Of a DNA stretch of 64,000 nucleotides, positions 1 through 11,425 are shown piece after piece. The notes under the pieces are model-generated. The model worked only from the letters and a program-made list of their open reading frames with translations. It ran no database searches and was not told the DNA's origin. Every line of letters begins with the position of its first letter. Positions within the stretch are counted from its first letter, which is position 1. A program made the position numbers and the translations under genes. Source of the DNA: Syngnathus acus (Eukaryota > Chordata > Actinopteri > Syngnathiformes > Syngnathidae); NCBI RefSeq assembly GCF_901709675.1, contig NC_051102.1:3519912-3583911 (forward strand). The letters run 5' to 3'.

Positions 1-314
1 TCCAGCACTCTCACAATTGGAGCATAAAGCAGACTCCAGACACCTGCTTCAATGACCTCAGTGACAATTCAGCCGCAAAGCAGGTCTGGAAGAAATAGAT
101 CGATAACTTTGTGTAAGTAGGTCACAAGTGAAATTCTGTGCATTGGGAGCCTCTGTGGCTGACAGTCAAAAGCACTGTTCAGAACACTGAAATTAAGGTT
201 TACGTGATATTTGTGATTTGAGGTTAAATGTATTTAAATCTGGTGACCACTCCACCATCAAGAGACCAGAGATGATCTCCAACATGGTTGGATGTTTTTT
301 TCCAGTGCGATAAT

Positions 315-712
315 TACCGTCTTTTCCGGACTATAAGGCGCACCTAAAAACCTAAAATTTTCTCAAAAGCCGACAGTGTGCCTTATAGTCCGGTGCGCCT
401 TATATATGGACCAAATTCCTAAATTTAAACTGGCCCGAAGCATTGTGTCATGAAATCAATCATAAGTGGCCCGCTGAAGACTATGAATCACAAATCAAAA
501 AGACTATGGATCATTATTTTGTGATTATAAAGTAATTTGTTGCGCCTGAAGTTGAAATAAAAAAGATAAAATGGAGAATGATTTGACATGATGCAGGAAT
601 GGTGCGCCTTATAGTCCGATGCGCCTTATATAAGGACAAAGTTTTAAAATGGGCCATTCATTGAAGATGTGCCTTATAGTCCGGTGCGCCTTATAGTCCG
701 GAAAATACGATA
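315..712. mobile_element. MITE, family A (GGCGCACC type), copy 1
   Basis: Terminal inverted repeats TACCGTCTTTTCCGGACTAT and the matching TATAGTCCGGAAAATACGAT-type end, with TA at both edges as in Tc1/mariner-like insertions. Internal inverted motifs of the type TATAAGGCGCACC recur at both ends. The copy is about 398 bp and closely resembles the element at 61823-62221. No coding capacity is present. Confidence 0.85.
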
Positions 713-758
713 GTCTGTTTATTAATTCTAGTATATACGACACAGACGCACACACATC

Positions 759-1035
759 TGTTTTGGGAACACTAATGACACTAAATAATGCAATAACAAT
801 GCAATCCTATTCAGTCACATTCACGTTAGAATAGAAACCTCTTCCTGGGAAGAAGGGACTAGCACTGATTTATAAACCCATTACCTCATGGAAGTGGGGT
901 CACATAACTTCCTGCTCTCATATGAGACGTACGCACGACCCAGCATTGATGTTTTTACTCAACCATAGTGCTGACAAGCAGGGGTGAAGTGAGGACTCTA
1001 GCGCAGAGATAAATTGGCCATCATGGCAAAGATTT
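759..1035 (+). repeat. Unnamed dispersed repeat, copy 1 (inverted pair)
   Basis: A 277-bp stretch matching the reverse complement of 8644-8920 with some substitutions. Words shared by both include CTCATATGAGACGTACGCAC, ATTGATGTTTTTACTCAACC and GACAAGCAGGGGTGAA. I do not recognise the family. No terminal repeats are evident. Confidence 0.85.
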
Positions 1036-4000
1036 ATTCAGCAGAAGAAAAAACACTTCATACATAATGAGGGGGAAAAACAATGACTAAGAAACAAACT
1101 AGAGGGACTCCAAATAGGGTTACTAACCCAAAAAAAGAAAAATAGGGCACTCCTAAAATGCTTGGACGCTCTACTCCTAAAATTAAAAACAACTCTCAGA
1201 GGGAAGGGGGGCATGATCGTCGTATTCCTGATTAAAAGTGGGTGTTTTTCAAGGCATTAGTCATTTCATTATTTCTCCAAAATAAATGGATAAAATAGAA
1301 AATGGAAACAGTTTTCATTTTCCTGATTAAAATGAGCTTGTTACGAAAAAAATAGACTGTCACGGCTCGACCGCCCTTTTCAGGGTTTCCGCACAATGAA
1401 CAAAATGATTAAAACAGCCAAGACTATGTACAATCTCCTAAAACGTACAATTTAATTGTAATTACAGGGGAAAACAGCTGCTTTGACGCCTAGAGTGTAC
1501 ATTATGTTGATTGATTTTTCCGTGCGTTATCACCTTTTTTCTTCTTTTGGCTAAGGGTGATAGAATCTAATCTTAGCTACATGAGTAAAGTAAGAGAAAA
1601 GACAATTCAGACATAAATTCATGGTAGATGTGATTACAGAATTGAGCTACAAAATCTAATTAGTGGCATATAAACGGTTTAAATTGCTATTTGTGTGGCC
1701 AGAGGCTTGGGATTAACATCTCTCCGTCATATGCGGGATCTGAGTTGAAGTTGAGGATCATTTTTTGAACTGCCAGTCTTTTGACTGGGTTTGGGACAGG
1801 GTTAATCAAGTATCATGGATGATCTGTTATGGCCAGAGGTGATAATGTGATCACCATGATGATGAGAGAAAAGGGATGGCTTTGGATCATCAATATTTAA
1901 AGATAAAGGACAATTTGCTTTTTCTCTTAGTCCGACAGGTATAAAAATCAGAGACTGTAAAAAAGGCTATGAGATTTTTGGTGTAGACATCAATGGTATT
2001 TTCTTTTTTTGAATTCATGAGTGTGTGAGAAATGGTATGCGTTTGCCCAAATGTTTGGGTAGGACATGGGGGGGGGAAACTGCTCCAAGAGGGCTAGCAC
2101 AAATTGTGACTGGTTTCCAAATCAGCCCTTAAATCATTCAGAAAGCTCCAATAATGACATTGCTTAATAGATGAAATTTTGCTATCATTTTTTATTTAAG
2201 GCATTTGAAAAAGTTTATACGGGCAGAGGAGCTCAATGCAGCCTTTTTTTTTTTTGCAAATGCAAACCTTGAGTGATTTAGGCCCTTCTGTAAAAAGCTA
2301 ACCGACTTGAGCGGTCCCCAACGAAGGCAGATGAACAGTCGGGCGGACAGACAGACAGTCTAGGCTGTTGCTCAGGTCAATGCATTGTGCGTGGCAGGTG
2401 TGATCTTCAGCTAAAGGACCCATGAAACAGCCTTTGCAGGAGATTTTTTAATCCACAAGGAGCTTTAACACAACATGAATTGGGATTTATAGGTCAGGGC
2501 CTCCAGTGGGGCGGCAGGCTGCACAGGGTTCTGGCCAGCGCAACAACATTGCTTCCATCTGTTGTCACGGTTTGCTCTTATTTGCATACTAATCCTTCTC
2601 TGTCCACACCTTTATGAAAACACCCTGCCGGCAGAATGGCAGGAGTTTCTGGATGAGGAATTACTAAAACAGGGGGCAGAATGACACTGGCTTGAGGTCA
2701 ATGGAACGTGGACAATAAACGGGAGCAGAGGAGAGAAAAAAAAAATCGTGTAACACAGTAAGAAGCACAATCAGCAATGAAGGAACCTCATTTAAACCTT
2801 TGCCGCTATTTCAGTTCATTAAGTTGTTCACCTACAACATTCTACTCAAAGTCAGGTGATTGTCACAAGGTCAACGCGTGTCAAAGCATGATTTCCATAC
2901 CTCTCTTCAGGCGACGTGGCTCCTGGCGAAATTCTCTTCAAGCTGACTAATCATATTTATATGCAGCTATAATTTGCTTTCAATGTCTGCAAATACAGAT
3001 CATCCATCAAAGCACTACTCCAATGTCTTTGGACTGGAAAAGGGCATTGGGACTAGATGTGGCATATCTAAGATCTAATAAATATACATTTCCCTGGGCA
3101 AGAGCAGAAAGCTATGCAATCTCAGGATTCATTTTGTACATTGTCGACATAACAGATAAGGTTTGATACAGAGCAGGCCTACAGAATCTACATTGTGAAC
3201 TGCGTATATAAATGCACGATTTCATAGACACACCTCAGGCAAAGGGGTACAAATCATACACAGTCAGACAGGATAAAAAAAAATATGTTTTTCGTTCATC
3301 TTCTGTGGCAGGTGGCAAAACAGCAGGATAGATTTCACACCACGCTCACAAAATGTGTTCAAACAAACAACATATTTTTTCCCTACTTTAAGTTTGATAT
3401 AACATATATATATATACAGGAAATATTTACTGTGTAGACTGTAAAGCATTCGGAACATATTTTCCTTCCTACTTTGAGTTTGATATTACATATATATCCA
3501 ACAAATATTTACTGCAAACAAAGTGTAAAGACCCTTTTACACCGCATTGAGCGGCGCACGGCGCGCCGTCGTCAAACTTATTCCATGTGTATGTCGTGAG
3601 GGGCGGGGAAAGTCCACAAATACTTTGAAATCAACAAGAAAATCATTCGCACGTTACAAAAGCTTTGTGAGTTAGTCTTAGAATTATTTATTTCACCTTG
3701 TGTTGCTACTGCTTTCTGACTATTTTGAAATTTGTTTTTTGTGTGTAGTTTGTTTTCCTGTGTCATCAAGATTTATACATTTCATTATATTCAATTGTGT
3801 GTACAACTCAAAGTATCTAACTTTGGCGAGAGGAAAAACAGAAAGCCGTGGTTTTGATCATTTTGAGGAGGAGGAGGAGATAAGCAGCATCGGGGGGAAA
3901 AAAGGAAATGGGTCTATTCTCCACTAATGGCTCGGCGGCAACTTGGAGAGTTCAAACAACCCTTCGATCCTTTTTTTTTTCTTCACTGGCCCTAATCCTC

Positions 4001-4176
4001 TTCCGTGCTTTTACGATGAACAGAGAGAAGTTTGAAAACCTCCTGCAGAGAAGCATTAAGCAATCTACAAATTTAAGGCAGCCCCTTTTGCCCAGCGAGC
4101 GCCTGGCACACTGTGGTGAGTGACAGTTAAAAAAAAGTATGTTTGGCCAGATTTCTACTGACTGCGGAACGGATGC
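1036..4176. other. astn1 intron 2, no gene seen
   Basis: AT-rich unique-looking sequence with short A and T tracts. There is no exon with splice sites, and the expected third astn1 exon (transmembrane helix and Arg-rich tail) is not here. Confidence 0.7.
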
Positions 4177-4260
4177 GAATTAACTCATTCACTGCCATGG
4201 ACAGCTATAGACGTCATAGACTCATTTTAACTGAGCTGGATGTGAAAGAGTTTCCAAAAC
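4177..4260 (+). repeat. Dispersed repeat fragment (AACTCATTCACTGCC type)
   Basis: TTAACTCATTCACTGCCATG and ACAGCTATAGACGTCATAG match a common fish repeat. A second fragment is at 28619-28667, with AACTCATTCAATGTCATTGG and CAGCTATAGACGTGAATGAG. Confidence 0.6.
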
Positions 4261-4430
4261 GGTTTTATTTTGAAATATACGGAATCTACCTCGTATGTCG
4301 ACGCCCGACTTCCCACCTAGCTCATGCAATTTCTTAATCTCCATGAAAAGACGCATGCGGCGTCTGGAAAAATAGTCTCTACCCAGTAGAAGATCTATCA
4401 CCACGTTGTTGTCGTGAAGCCACAACTTAC

Positions 4431-4612
4431 CATCACTGAGATATGCAGGATGCGGAGCTCCTCCTTTGCAGAAGTGTTTGCTGGATCTTCAGTTGGTTCA
4501 GGGAGGCTTAGGCTGCCATCCTGATGGTGTATGTGAAAGAGCAAAGTACCATTCTCCAGCCACTGCTGCCTCCATCGCACCAAAGGGATGTCCTCTGAGT
4601 TCCCAGAAATCT
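4431..4612 (-). CDS. astn1: astn1 coding exon 2 (astrotactin-1 ectodomain)
   Basis: This 182-bp exon completes codon 97 (Glu) and encodes residues 98-157. The acceptor, with a pyrimidine-rich tract ending in CACCACAG, sits at 4613-4620. The donor GTAAGT begins at 4430. The protein includes [21 protein letters not shown] and ends in [11 protein letters not shown], which in vertebrate ASTN1 lies just before the first transmembrane helix. That helix (GGMIALLL in mammals) must be in exon 3, outside the window. Two N-glycosylation sequons are visible: NGT at residues 117-119 and NTS at 142-144. The NTS site lies in the variable acidic stretch and is absent from the human protein as I recall it. 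Splice phase 1 in and phase 0 out fits exon 1. Its distance from exon 1 makes intron 1 nearly 26 kb. Confidence 0.96.
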
Positions 4613-5076
4613 CTGTGGTGCACAAAAGATAAGTGGATTTCATTTTTGTGGAAGACAGTAATTGTTAAAAGCACTCTAAGCTTAGTTTGTTACACCTTGC
4701 AAAAATAACAGTAGATCTCTCCACTGAAATAAAATAAACGACTCATCACCGACCAGTAATGTAGCATTACAAGCAACTGAGGATTTAGTATCTTGCTCGA
4801 GGGCATTTGACAGAACTGAAGAGGGAATCTACATCCATTTGTTTTCAAGCCTGCTCTAGCAAATAAGGCAAGAATAACCAACATTTTTCTTCCACGCATT
4901 TGGTCTGAAAGTTAGTAATACAGTGTTGCATTATGAATAGAAAATGCCTTACTGATGCACATCTGCAAGAGCCTATCAATCAATCAGTGTCATGTTATAC
5001 AGTCCACGTCGTGTGCTAACAATGCCCTTGAGAGCAACCTGCATTGCCAAGAAGGGGACAATAAAGACATACAGTT

Positions 5077-5250
5077 TACCGTAATTTTTGGACTATAAGT
5101 CGCACCGGAGTATAAGTCGCACCAGCCATAAAATGCCCAAAAAAGTGAAAAAAACCCATATATATGTATATAAATCGCTCCTGAGTATAAGTCGCCCCCC
5201 CACCCAAACTATGAAAAAAAACCGCGACTTATAGTCCGAAAATTACGGTA
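5077..5250. mobile_element. MITE, family B (GTCGCACC type), copy 1
   Basis: It begins TACCGTAATTTTTGGACTAT and ends in the inverse, with TA edges. Each end carries direct repeats of TATAAGTCGC followed by ACC or CCC. It is 174 bp and non-coding. Confidence 0.85.
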
Positions 5251-5532
5251 CTTTAAAAAAGCTTGAAAGTGGGGAGGGGTAAATAAAAAATAAAAAAAAA
5301 AATTGTGGTATGCACACAAATGAGACTAATTTGTTTCTCCCACGTCAATCGATTCAGAAAGATAATTGGCGTGTTGAAAAATGTGGAACTGTGACACCTT
5401 TCCAATGCATGTAAATATGTGAGACGCCATAAAACTTTAAAAAACATACAGTCTCATATGCATGGTAAACACACATTGTTATTTGAAGAATTACTCACTG
5501 TTTCCATTTTTTAATTATAGCAATGCAATATA

Positions 5533-5715
5533 TATTTATCCATCCATCCATTTTTCATAACGCTTTTCCCCACGGGGGTCATACTAGGTGTGCTGTAGAA
5601 AACCCACGCAGACACGGGGAGAACATGCAAACGCCACACAGGGAGGGTTGGATTGGAACCTGCAACCTCTGAACTGTGAGGCGGACGGGCTGACAAGTGA
5701 TCCCACCATGCTGCT
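5533..5715 (-). mobile_element. Same L2/SINE-like family, internally deleted copy
   Basis: CCAT tail at the left, AACATGCAAACGCCACACAG in the middle, and AACTGTGAGGCGGACGGGCT near the right. About 180 bp of the middle is missing relative to 6639-7002. GCAATATA at 5525-5532 and 5716-5723 may be the target duplication. Confidence 0.78.
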
Positions 5716-6638
5716 GCAATATACATACAAGTATAATTATTCGGGAAGGCTATGACATGACTTGAGGTTTTAGGTCGATGGCCATTCTACAAAGTTTGTT
5801 ACTTTCATCCTGCAGCTCCCACCTCAAATATTATCCCCCCCCGACCCCAATACTTCATGCAAACATCTATTTCAGGCTAGGCCAAGATGATGTTGTGCTC
5901 CTTCCCCATCTCATCAAGTGTTTGACTAAATGACAGACTAAATATGATGGAATAGTTCAACTTAAAGCACGGATAAACACAATATTTCAAATACCCTACC
6001 TTAGCACACCATATTGTGATGCATGCTGCCATAAAAAAAAAAAGAAAATCAAATGCATGCCAAAGCTTTGTGAAAAATTGTCGGGTGTGCACACATAGAG
6101 CTTTATCAAGCTCACACTTCAAGAGCAGTCAGTGCATTGACTGGAAGTCATGAATACAAACAGGGATTACACAGAGTGCAATCAGAAGTCCACAATGAAT
6201 CCTCTCGTCGCTTCAAAAGACAGCTACTGAAGATATATTGGTGGGATTCGAACTGCATTGTTGAATACATTTTAATTTTAAATTTTAAATTCTTGACATG
6301 CCCTGAAAAAAGTGGGAGATTTGCACTCAAAACATAAATGTCCATCAGATGTTACAATTCAGAAAATATTTTGAGGGGGTAAGTAAATAATTGAGGTCCC
6401 ACAAATCTTTAGAGTGCTGCATCATGTCTGTCTGAGCTGAGGGCTGAACCCAGAAAAAGACACGCAAACGCTGACCCATGCAGTACCATGCCAACTAATT
6501 TGTTGTCAAAACACATATTTTCCCATTGTAATGAAATCGCATAATTACTATTAGATACTTCCAGAGTCAAAGTTGTCCATGATAAATACTTTAACAAGAA
6601 AAGTTTTAATAGTAACATCAAAATTCTATTTAAAAATA

Positions 6639-7002
6639 TCCATCCATCCATTTTCTGTACTGCTTAGACCCCACGGGGCTCGCGGGTGTGCTGGAGCCTA
6701 TCCCAGCCGTCATCGGGCAGTAGGCGGGGGACACCCTGAACCGGTTGCCAGCCAATCGCAGGGCACAAAGAGACAAACAACCATTTGCACTCATACTCCC
6801 ACCTAGGGACAATTTGGAGTGCTCAATCGGCCTACCAAGCATGTTTTTGGGATGTGGGACGAAACCGGAGTGCCCGGAGAAAACCCACACGGGCCCGGGG
6901 AGAACATGCAAACTCCACACAGGGAGGGCCGGAGGTGGAATCGAACCCGCACCCTCCCAACTGTGAGGCGGACGTGCTACCCAGTGTACCACCGAGGCTA
7001 TT
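6639..7002 (-). mobile_element. Fish L2/SINE-like retroelement with CCAT tail and 11-bp target duplication
   Basis: The sequence carries the hallmarks of a very common teleost short retroelement: an ATCCATCCATCC tail, CCCTGAACCGGTTGCCAGCC, AACATGCAAACTCCACACAG, and a box-like GAGGCGGACGTGCTACC end. ATTTAAAAATA is duplicated at 6628-6638 and 7003-7013. The tail lies at the left, so the copy runs on the minus strand. The open frames here are artefacts of the repeat. Confidence 0.85.
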
Positions 7003-7852
7003 ATTTAAAAATAATCAATTAATAATTAAAAAAATATACTCTTGATTTGAATGGCAAGTGGACTAATACATTTTACATCTCCGATGACCTTTTTTTATGT
7101 GAACACAAGTGCATATGGGTAATTAATTGGAACACTGTTTAATGTATGAATTTAAAACACAGCAGGCACTTGTAACAGCCTACCTATTGGTGCAAGTGGG
7201 TAGCTTGTACCGCAAGAAGCAAAGTGTAAATCTTCAAACTGTACAACATTTTTGAGACTTGAATATTCATGCTAGATCCAAATCAAATCACCAATTAGCA
7301 CAAATCTGGTTATACCAACAGAGACACCAAGCAAGGAAACATAAAATGGAGAAAAACAGGAAGCCAAAAATGTATCAAAATAAAATAAGTAATAGTAATT
7401 TTGGTAAACATTGCCTGATGTCGTTCGTCCGTATGCATCTACTGGCAAGGCACAAACAATTCTGTAATGTCAGACAAAAATAATTGACATCAGCAGCGTC
7501 TGTACTGCCTTGAATGAGCAACTGCTTAGTTCATTTCAGCTTTTTTTGGCACATTTTCTTTTTCTTGTTCTTCTAGTCTGAATATCCCTTGATGGTTCTT
7601 TTATTAAAAAAGTATAGCATGAGGCAAAACATAGTTCATCCTTTGATGCTGACTGCGATCAAGTCTAGTGACAACATGCAGTATAACGATGAGCACAATT
7701 TGTTGTAAATGTTAGATGTTTCCATCTTAATTTATGAAAAGTGCAATTAATTGATATAGTGTATAAATCCGCTTGAAACCAAGTACTACAAAAACAATAC
7801 TTGTGCATGACAAAAGTATGCAAAGTGTCATCTGCACAGTAAGGTGAAAAAA

Positions 7853-7855
7853 TGT

Positions 7856-7886
<31 letters not shown>

Positions 7887-7888
7887 GG
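7853..7888. repeat. (TG)n followed by a run of 19 G
   Basis: Alternating TG for 18 bases, then an uninterrupted G19 at 7870-7888. Assembly length may be unreliable here. Confidence 0.95.
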
Positions 7889-8164
7889 TTAAGTGCATTG
7901 GGCCTATATTAAAAAAGGTAAAGATCTACTGTGGCGTGTGGCTCAAGGTATTGAGAGTGAAAGCTGATAGCATCAAGATTACAAATTTTTGCATAAACAT
8001 AATTTACTTTATTCCACACAGGAAATGTGCGCCCTATCTCCTTAGTCTCCTTAGTCGGATAACCCATTATACTGATTACTGGCAAAGGACAGTGGTCTCT
8101 TGGACAATAGCAGTAAGGCTTATATAGATTAGACCCTGTTTACAAACAAAGAACTATACTATTG

Positions 8165-8193
<29 letters not shown>
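8165..8193. repeat. (GT)n microsatellite
   Basis: Fourteen GT units. Confidence 0.95.
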
Positions 8194-8195
<2 letters not shown>

Positions 8196-8643
8196 TCACG
8201 CCAAACTTATAATAGTTAACAAAAACTAAGAAAATTTAAAAAAAAACTAAAATTGAAAAAACAACAACCCTAACCCTAAAATGAAATAAAATAGGAAGCC
8301 AAAGTAAGAATCAGTGTATGAATGTGAATGACTGGGTGGGTGTGAAGGTGTTGCCGCGTATAAATCAAAGATATCTAGAACACAAGATGAACTGATCACA
8401 AACCCAAAAGTGTTACCTGTTGTGGGAAAGAGCAGAGAGAGAGAACGAGCACAGCACAAACAATTTAACACCTCAGGTGCCACCACTCAGGTGGCCGGCC
8501 CCACCCCATGCACCGAACGTGTCTGAATTTTGTTGATAAGTTATTGTTTTTGTTTTTTTGTTATAGAAGTAGAGTCTTTAAGCATTTTTAGGAGGGCCTC
8601 ATGTTTGTTTTTTAATTAGTATGTTGGCTTTTTCTTTTGTTTA

Positions 8644-8920
8644 AAAAATCTCTACCGACATGGCCAATTCATCTCTGCGCCAGTCTTCAATTCACCCCTG
8701 CTTGTCAGCACTATGGTTGAGTAAAAACATCAATGCTGGGCCGTGCGTACGTCTCATATGAGAGCAAGAAGTCAGGTGACCCCACTTCCATGAGATAATG
8801 GGTTATAAATCAGTGCTTGTCCCTTCTTCCCAGGAAGAGGTGTCTATCCTAACGTGACTGTGGTTGAATATGATTGCATTGTTATTGCATGATTCAGTGT
8901 CCTCAGTGTTATGAAAACAG
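8644..8920 (-). repeat. Unnamed dispersed repeat, copy 2 (inverted pair)
   Basis: The inverted partner of 759-1035, 7.6 kb away on the other side of astn1 exon 2. Similarity fades gradually at both ends, suggesting an old repeat rather than a recent local duplication. Confidence 0.85.
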
Positions 8921-9839
8921 AATAAATTCCCTTTTAATGGCGTGAATTTTTGCGCTGACATCAATGTTACATATTGCTGGCACTGGCCCAAAACCTTATG
9001 TCACATTTTGGTGAATTTCATATTTTTCAAAAATCTATACATTCCTGATGTGTGGGTGCATCTCATTGGTGTCAATATGTGTCAGGCATTTCAGATAAAC
9101 ATTTTTACGCCACAGCATAAGTAAACAAATATTTAATACAGCTCAGATAAGAAGTAAAAATCCAAAACATTGCCGTGCAGGTCAACTTAATTTTGTGGGC
9201 ACAATACCTAATAGATTGCGTCAAAAAATATTGGGAAAAAAAGCCAGATACCAAAATGTCTTTGTCATGCCTCAAATGTATTCCCTCTGTAAACTCTGTT
9301 CCTTTTAGACAAAGATAAGAACTGACGTGGCCCTCGGTCACCAGAGGGCATAGCGATAAGCTAAATTGACTTCAGAGCTGTTCCTGAATTACGTAAAAGA
9401 AAACTATTATCTAAAACGTGAGCTGACAAAGGAATGAGGCAGAAGGCTCTGGTCATAAAGCCATCTAAATTAATGCTAGTCAAGAACACAAATGGATGCC
9501 CTCATATTGCAATTCATCAAAAAATGAGAGTGATTTGATTCTTTTTGTAATTTGAACCTAAATGGAGACTCAAATGATAAACATATATATATTTTTGTTG
9601 ATTATACCACACAATGCATGTTGCCAAATGATACATGGATGTCACCCTATAATTAATAAATTTTCTGCCCAGTGAGACAGCTCTAATTTAGACAAAAACA
9701 ACTGTCTTAACTACATCAGTAGAAGTCATAACCGAGACCTTGGCAAAATATGAACTAGAGCCAAGCGTGTTTAAACAGACGTTAATTGAAGCACTAATCT
9801 ACTGTGTTGTAGTAGCATAATAAATTTAATTTAACTATT

Positions 9840-9898
9840 GTGTGTGTGTATGTGTGTGTGTGTGTGAGAGCGAGAAAGAGAGAGAGAGCGAGAGAGAA
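9840..9898. repeat. (TG)n/(GA)n compound microsatellite
   Basis: A TG tract changes into a GA tract with AGCGAG interruptions. It marks the left edge of the GC-richer island holding the tRNA array. Confidence 0.93.
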
Positions 9899-10261
9899 CG
9901 CTCAACCGTAGCGTGCCGCCGACCGCCCAACTGCACCGCGCTGGTCGCATTATTGTGACAGAGCCGTCGCTGAAATTTAGAAAATATTTTTAAAGTTCTG
10001 ATGTACTTTCTAAAATTTAAGTGGACCTCAGTGCGCAGGGAGTTTAATTTGGTGCGGTCGCGCAATCGCAGCGCGCTGGGCGCTCACTGTCGCATTGCTT
10101 AAAGAGCGCCTTTGTGTTTTAGGATGGCTTTACTGCTCCCACTTGCTTTCTTTGAAGGCATGATTAGGGGTTAATACAATCCTCAAAGTAACGAAATTAC
10201 AATAACGAACGGAGTCAGTGGGCATCCGGGCCGCGCGGTCGGGTTTTCTCGGGTCCTTTCG
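9899..10261. other. GC-richer stretch before the tRNA array
   Basis: Contains several CpG-rich blocks such as GCGGTCGCGCAATCGCAGCG. It may be an old transposon body, but no ends were found. Confidence 0.4.
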
Positions 10262-10395
10262 GCTCATCTCGCGAGGTTCAACCTCCGAATTTTGTTGGAC
10301 AACCGAAGCAAAAAAATCTCGAATTTTTTTGTTCGAATTCCGATTTGTTCGAGAACCGGGACGTTCGGAAACCGAGGTTTGACTGTACTCCCAGA
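10262..10395. repeat. Half of an inverted-repeat dispersed element
   Basis: AACCTCCGAATTTTGTTGGA, CAACCGAAGC and TTCGAGAACCGGGACGTTCG, then AACCGAGGTTTGACTGTA, match a teleost repeat whose ends read as TACAGT-CAACCTCGGTTT. It sits just before the tRNA array. Confidence 0.6.
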
Positions 10396-10596
10396 CTTCC
10401 CTGCCACTTGTGCGCTGTACAGAAAGCCAATTATGGGACTAAATTGGAATAGCTGGTCTCTGGACACTGGAAAAACTGGTTTCAGATACCCAGCAATTGA
10501 CACATTAGCAATTAAAAAAAAATTAAAAAAAATAAAAAAAAATGTAAAACTTCTGGCTCCCACACCAGCATATGCCTGCCATGGTCTGGACCTTGT

Positions 10597-10668
10597 GGTT
10601 CCATGGTGTAATGGTTAGCACACTGGACTCTGAATCCACTGATCTGACTTCAAGTCTCAGTGGAACCT
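10597..10668 (+). tRNA. tRNA-Gln(CTG)-like copy 1, probably damaged
   Basis: This copy matches vertebrate tRNA-Gln(CTG): GGTTCCA acceptor strand pairing with TGGAACC, D loop AATGGTTA, and anticodon loop CTCTGAA with anticodon CTG. Two stem bases are broken: C27 against C43, and position 53 against 61 in the T stem. The latter also changes the B box from GTTCAAG to CTTCAAG. A TTTT follows at about 10674. It is the only copy that keeps the glutamine anticodon. Confidence 0.6.
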
Positions 10669-10756
10669 CAACTATTTTGGCATTTGCCTATTCCTATACA
10701 TGCTTGTGAGCTGCTCCATAAAACCATATACGTAACTTCCATGAAACAATGACGTG

Positions 10757-10828
10757 GGTTCCATCTTGTAGTGGTTAGTGCTGTGGACTCTCACCCCAGC
10801 GACCTGAGTTCAAGTCTCCGTGGGACCT
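10757..10828 (+). tRNA. Gln-type tRNA body with Glu anticodon loop, copy 2 (CTC)
   Basis: The acceptor stem has one G-U pair (TGGGACC side). The anticodon loop is CTCTCAC, the loop of tRNA-Glu(CTC). The anticodon stem has two mismatches (27-43 and 31-39). A TTTTTT terminator follows. Likely a pseudogene or unusual Pol III unit. Confidence 0.45.
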
Positions 10829-10923
10829 CAACTTTTTTGGCATTTACCTATTCCCATGTATGCTATTTGCTTGTGAGCTGCTCCATAAAACCATATAGGT
10901 AACTTTCATGTATTAATGGTGTG

Positions 10924-10995
10924 GGTTCCATAGTGTAGTGGTTAGTGCTGTGGACTCTCACCCCAGTGACCTGAGTTCAAGTCTCAGTGGAACCT
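10924..10995 (+). tRNA. Gln-type tRNA body with Glu anticodon loop, copy 3 (CTC)
   Basis: The acceptor (7 pairs) and T stem (CTGAG/CTCAG) are perfect. The A-box region is TAGTGTAGTGG and the B box GTTCAAGTC. The loop is CTCTCAC. The D stem relies on G-U pairs. The anticodon stem has mismatches at 27-43 and 31-39. TTTT follows. Confidence 0.45.
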
Positions 10996-11090
10996 TAACC
11001 ATTTTGGCATTTACCTATTCCTATCTATACTAGTTGCTTGTGAGCTGCTCCATAAAATCATATAGGTAACTTCCATGAAGTGACAGTGTT

Positions 11091-11162
11091 GGTTCCATAC
11101 CGTAGTGGTTAGTGCTCTGTACTCTCACCCCAGCGACCTGAGTTCAAGTCTCAGTGGAACCT
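11091..11162 (+). tRNA. Gln-type tRNA body with Glu anticodon loop, copy 4 (CTC)
   Basis: The acceptor and T stems are intact and the loop is CTCTCAC. The anticodon stem reads CTGTA/CCCAG with two mismatches. A-box base 10 is C. TTTT follows. Probable pseudogene. Confidence 0.42.
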
Positions 11163-11258
11163 CAACTATTTTGGCATTTACCTATTCCTATCTATACTGG
11201 CTTGTGAGCTGCTCCATAAAACCATATACGTACGTAACTTCCATGAAATAATGTCGTG

Positions 11259-11330
11259 CGTTCCATAGTGTAGTGGTTAGTACTCTGGATTCCCACCCCA
11301 GTGACTGGAGTTCAAGTCTCAGTGGAACCT
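11259..11330 (+). tRNA. tRNA-like copy 5 with altered anticodon (CCC)
   Basis: The first base is C instead of G, which breaks pair 1-72. The anticodon loop is TTCCCAC, so the formal anticodon is CCC (glycine). The T stem is weakened (TGGAG/CTCAG). Most likely a decayed copy. Confidence 0.4.
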
Positions 11331-11425
11331 CAACTATTTTGGCATTTACCTATTCCTATGTATATATACTGCTTGTGAGCTGGTCCATAAAACCATATAC
11401 GTAACTTCCATGAAGTAATGCCGTG

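Larger units (their letters stand above)
7014..9839. other. astn1 intron 1, mostly non-repetitive
   Basis: Apart from the TG/G tract, the GT tract and the inverted repeat copy listed separately, I see nothing that codes or folds clearly. Short open frames are isolated and without conserved features. The stretches 4613-5076 and 5724-6638 of the same intron are also empty. Confidence 0.6.

Noticed and set aside
6630-7045. Overlapping frames of 67 to 120 codons
   Set aside because: They lie in the L2/SINE-like element and are shared by its thousands of copies.
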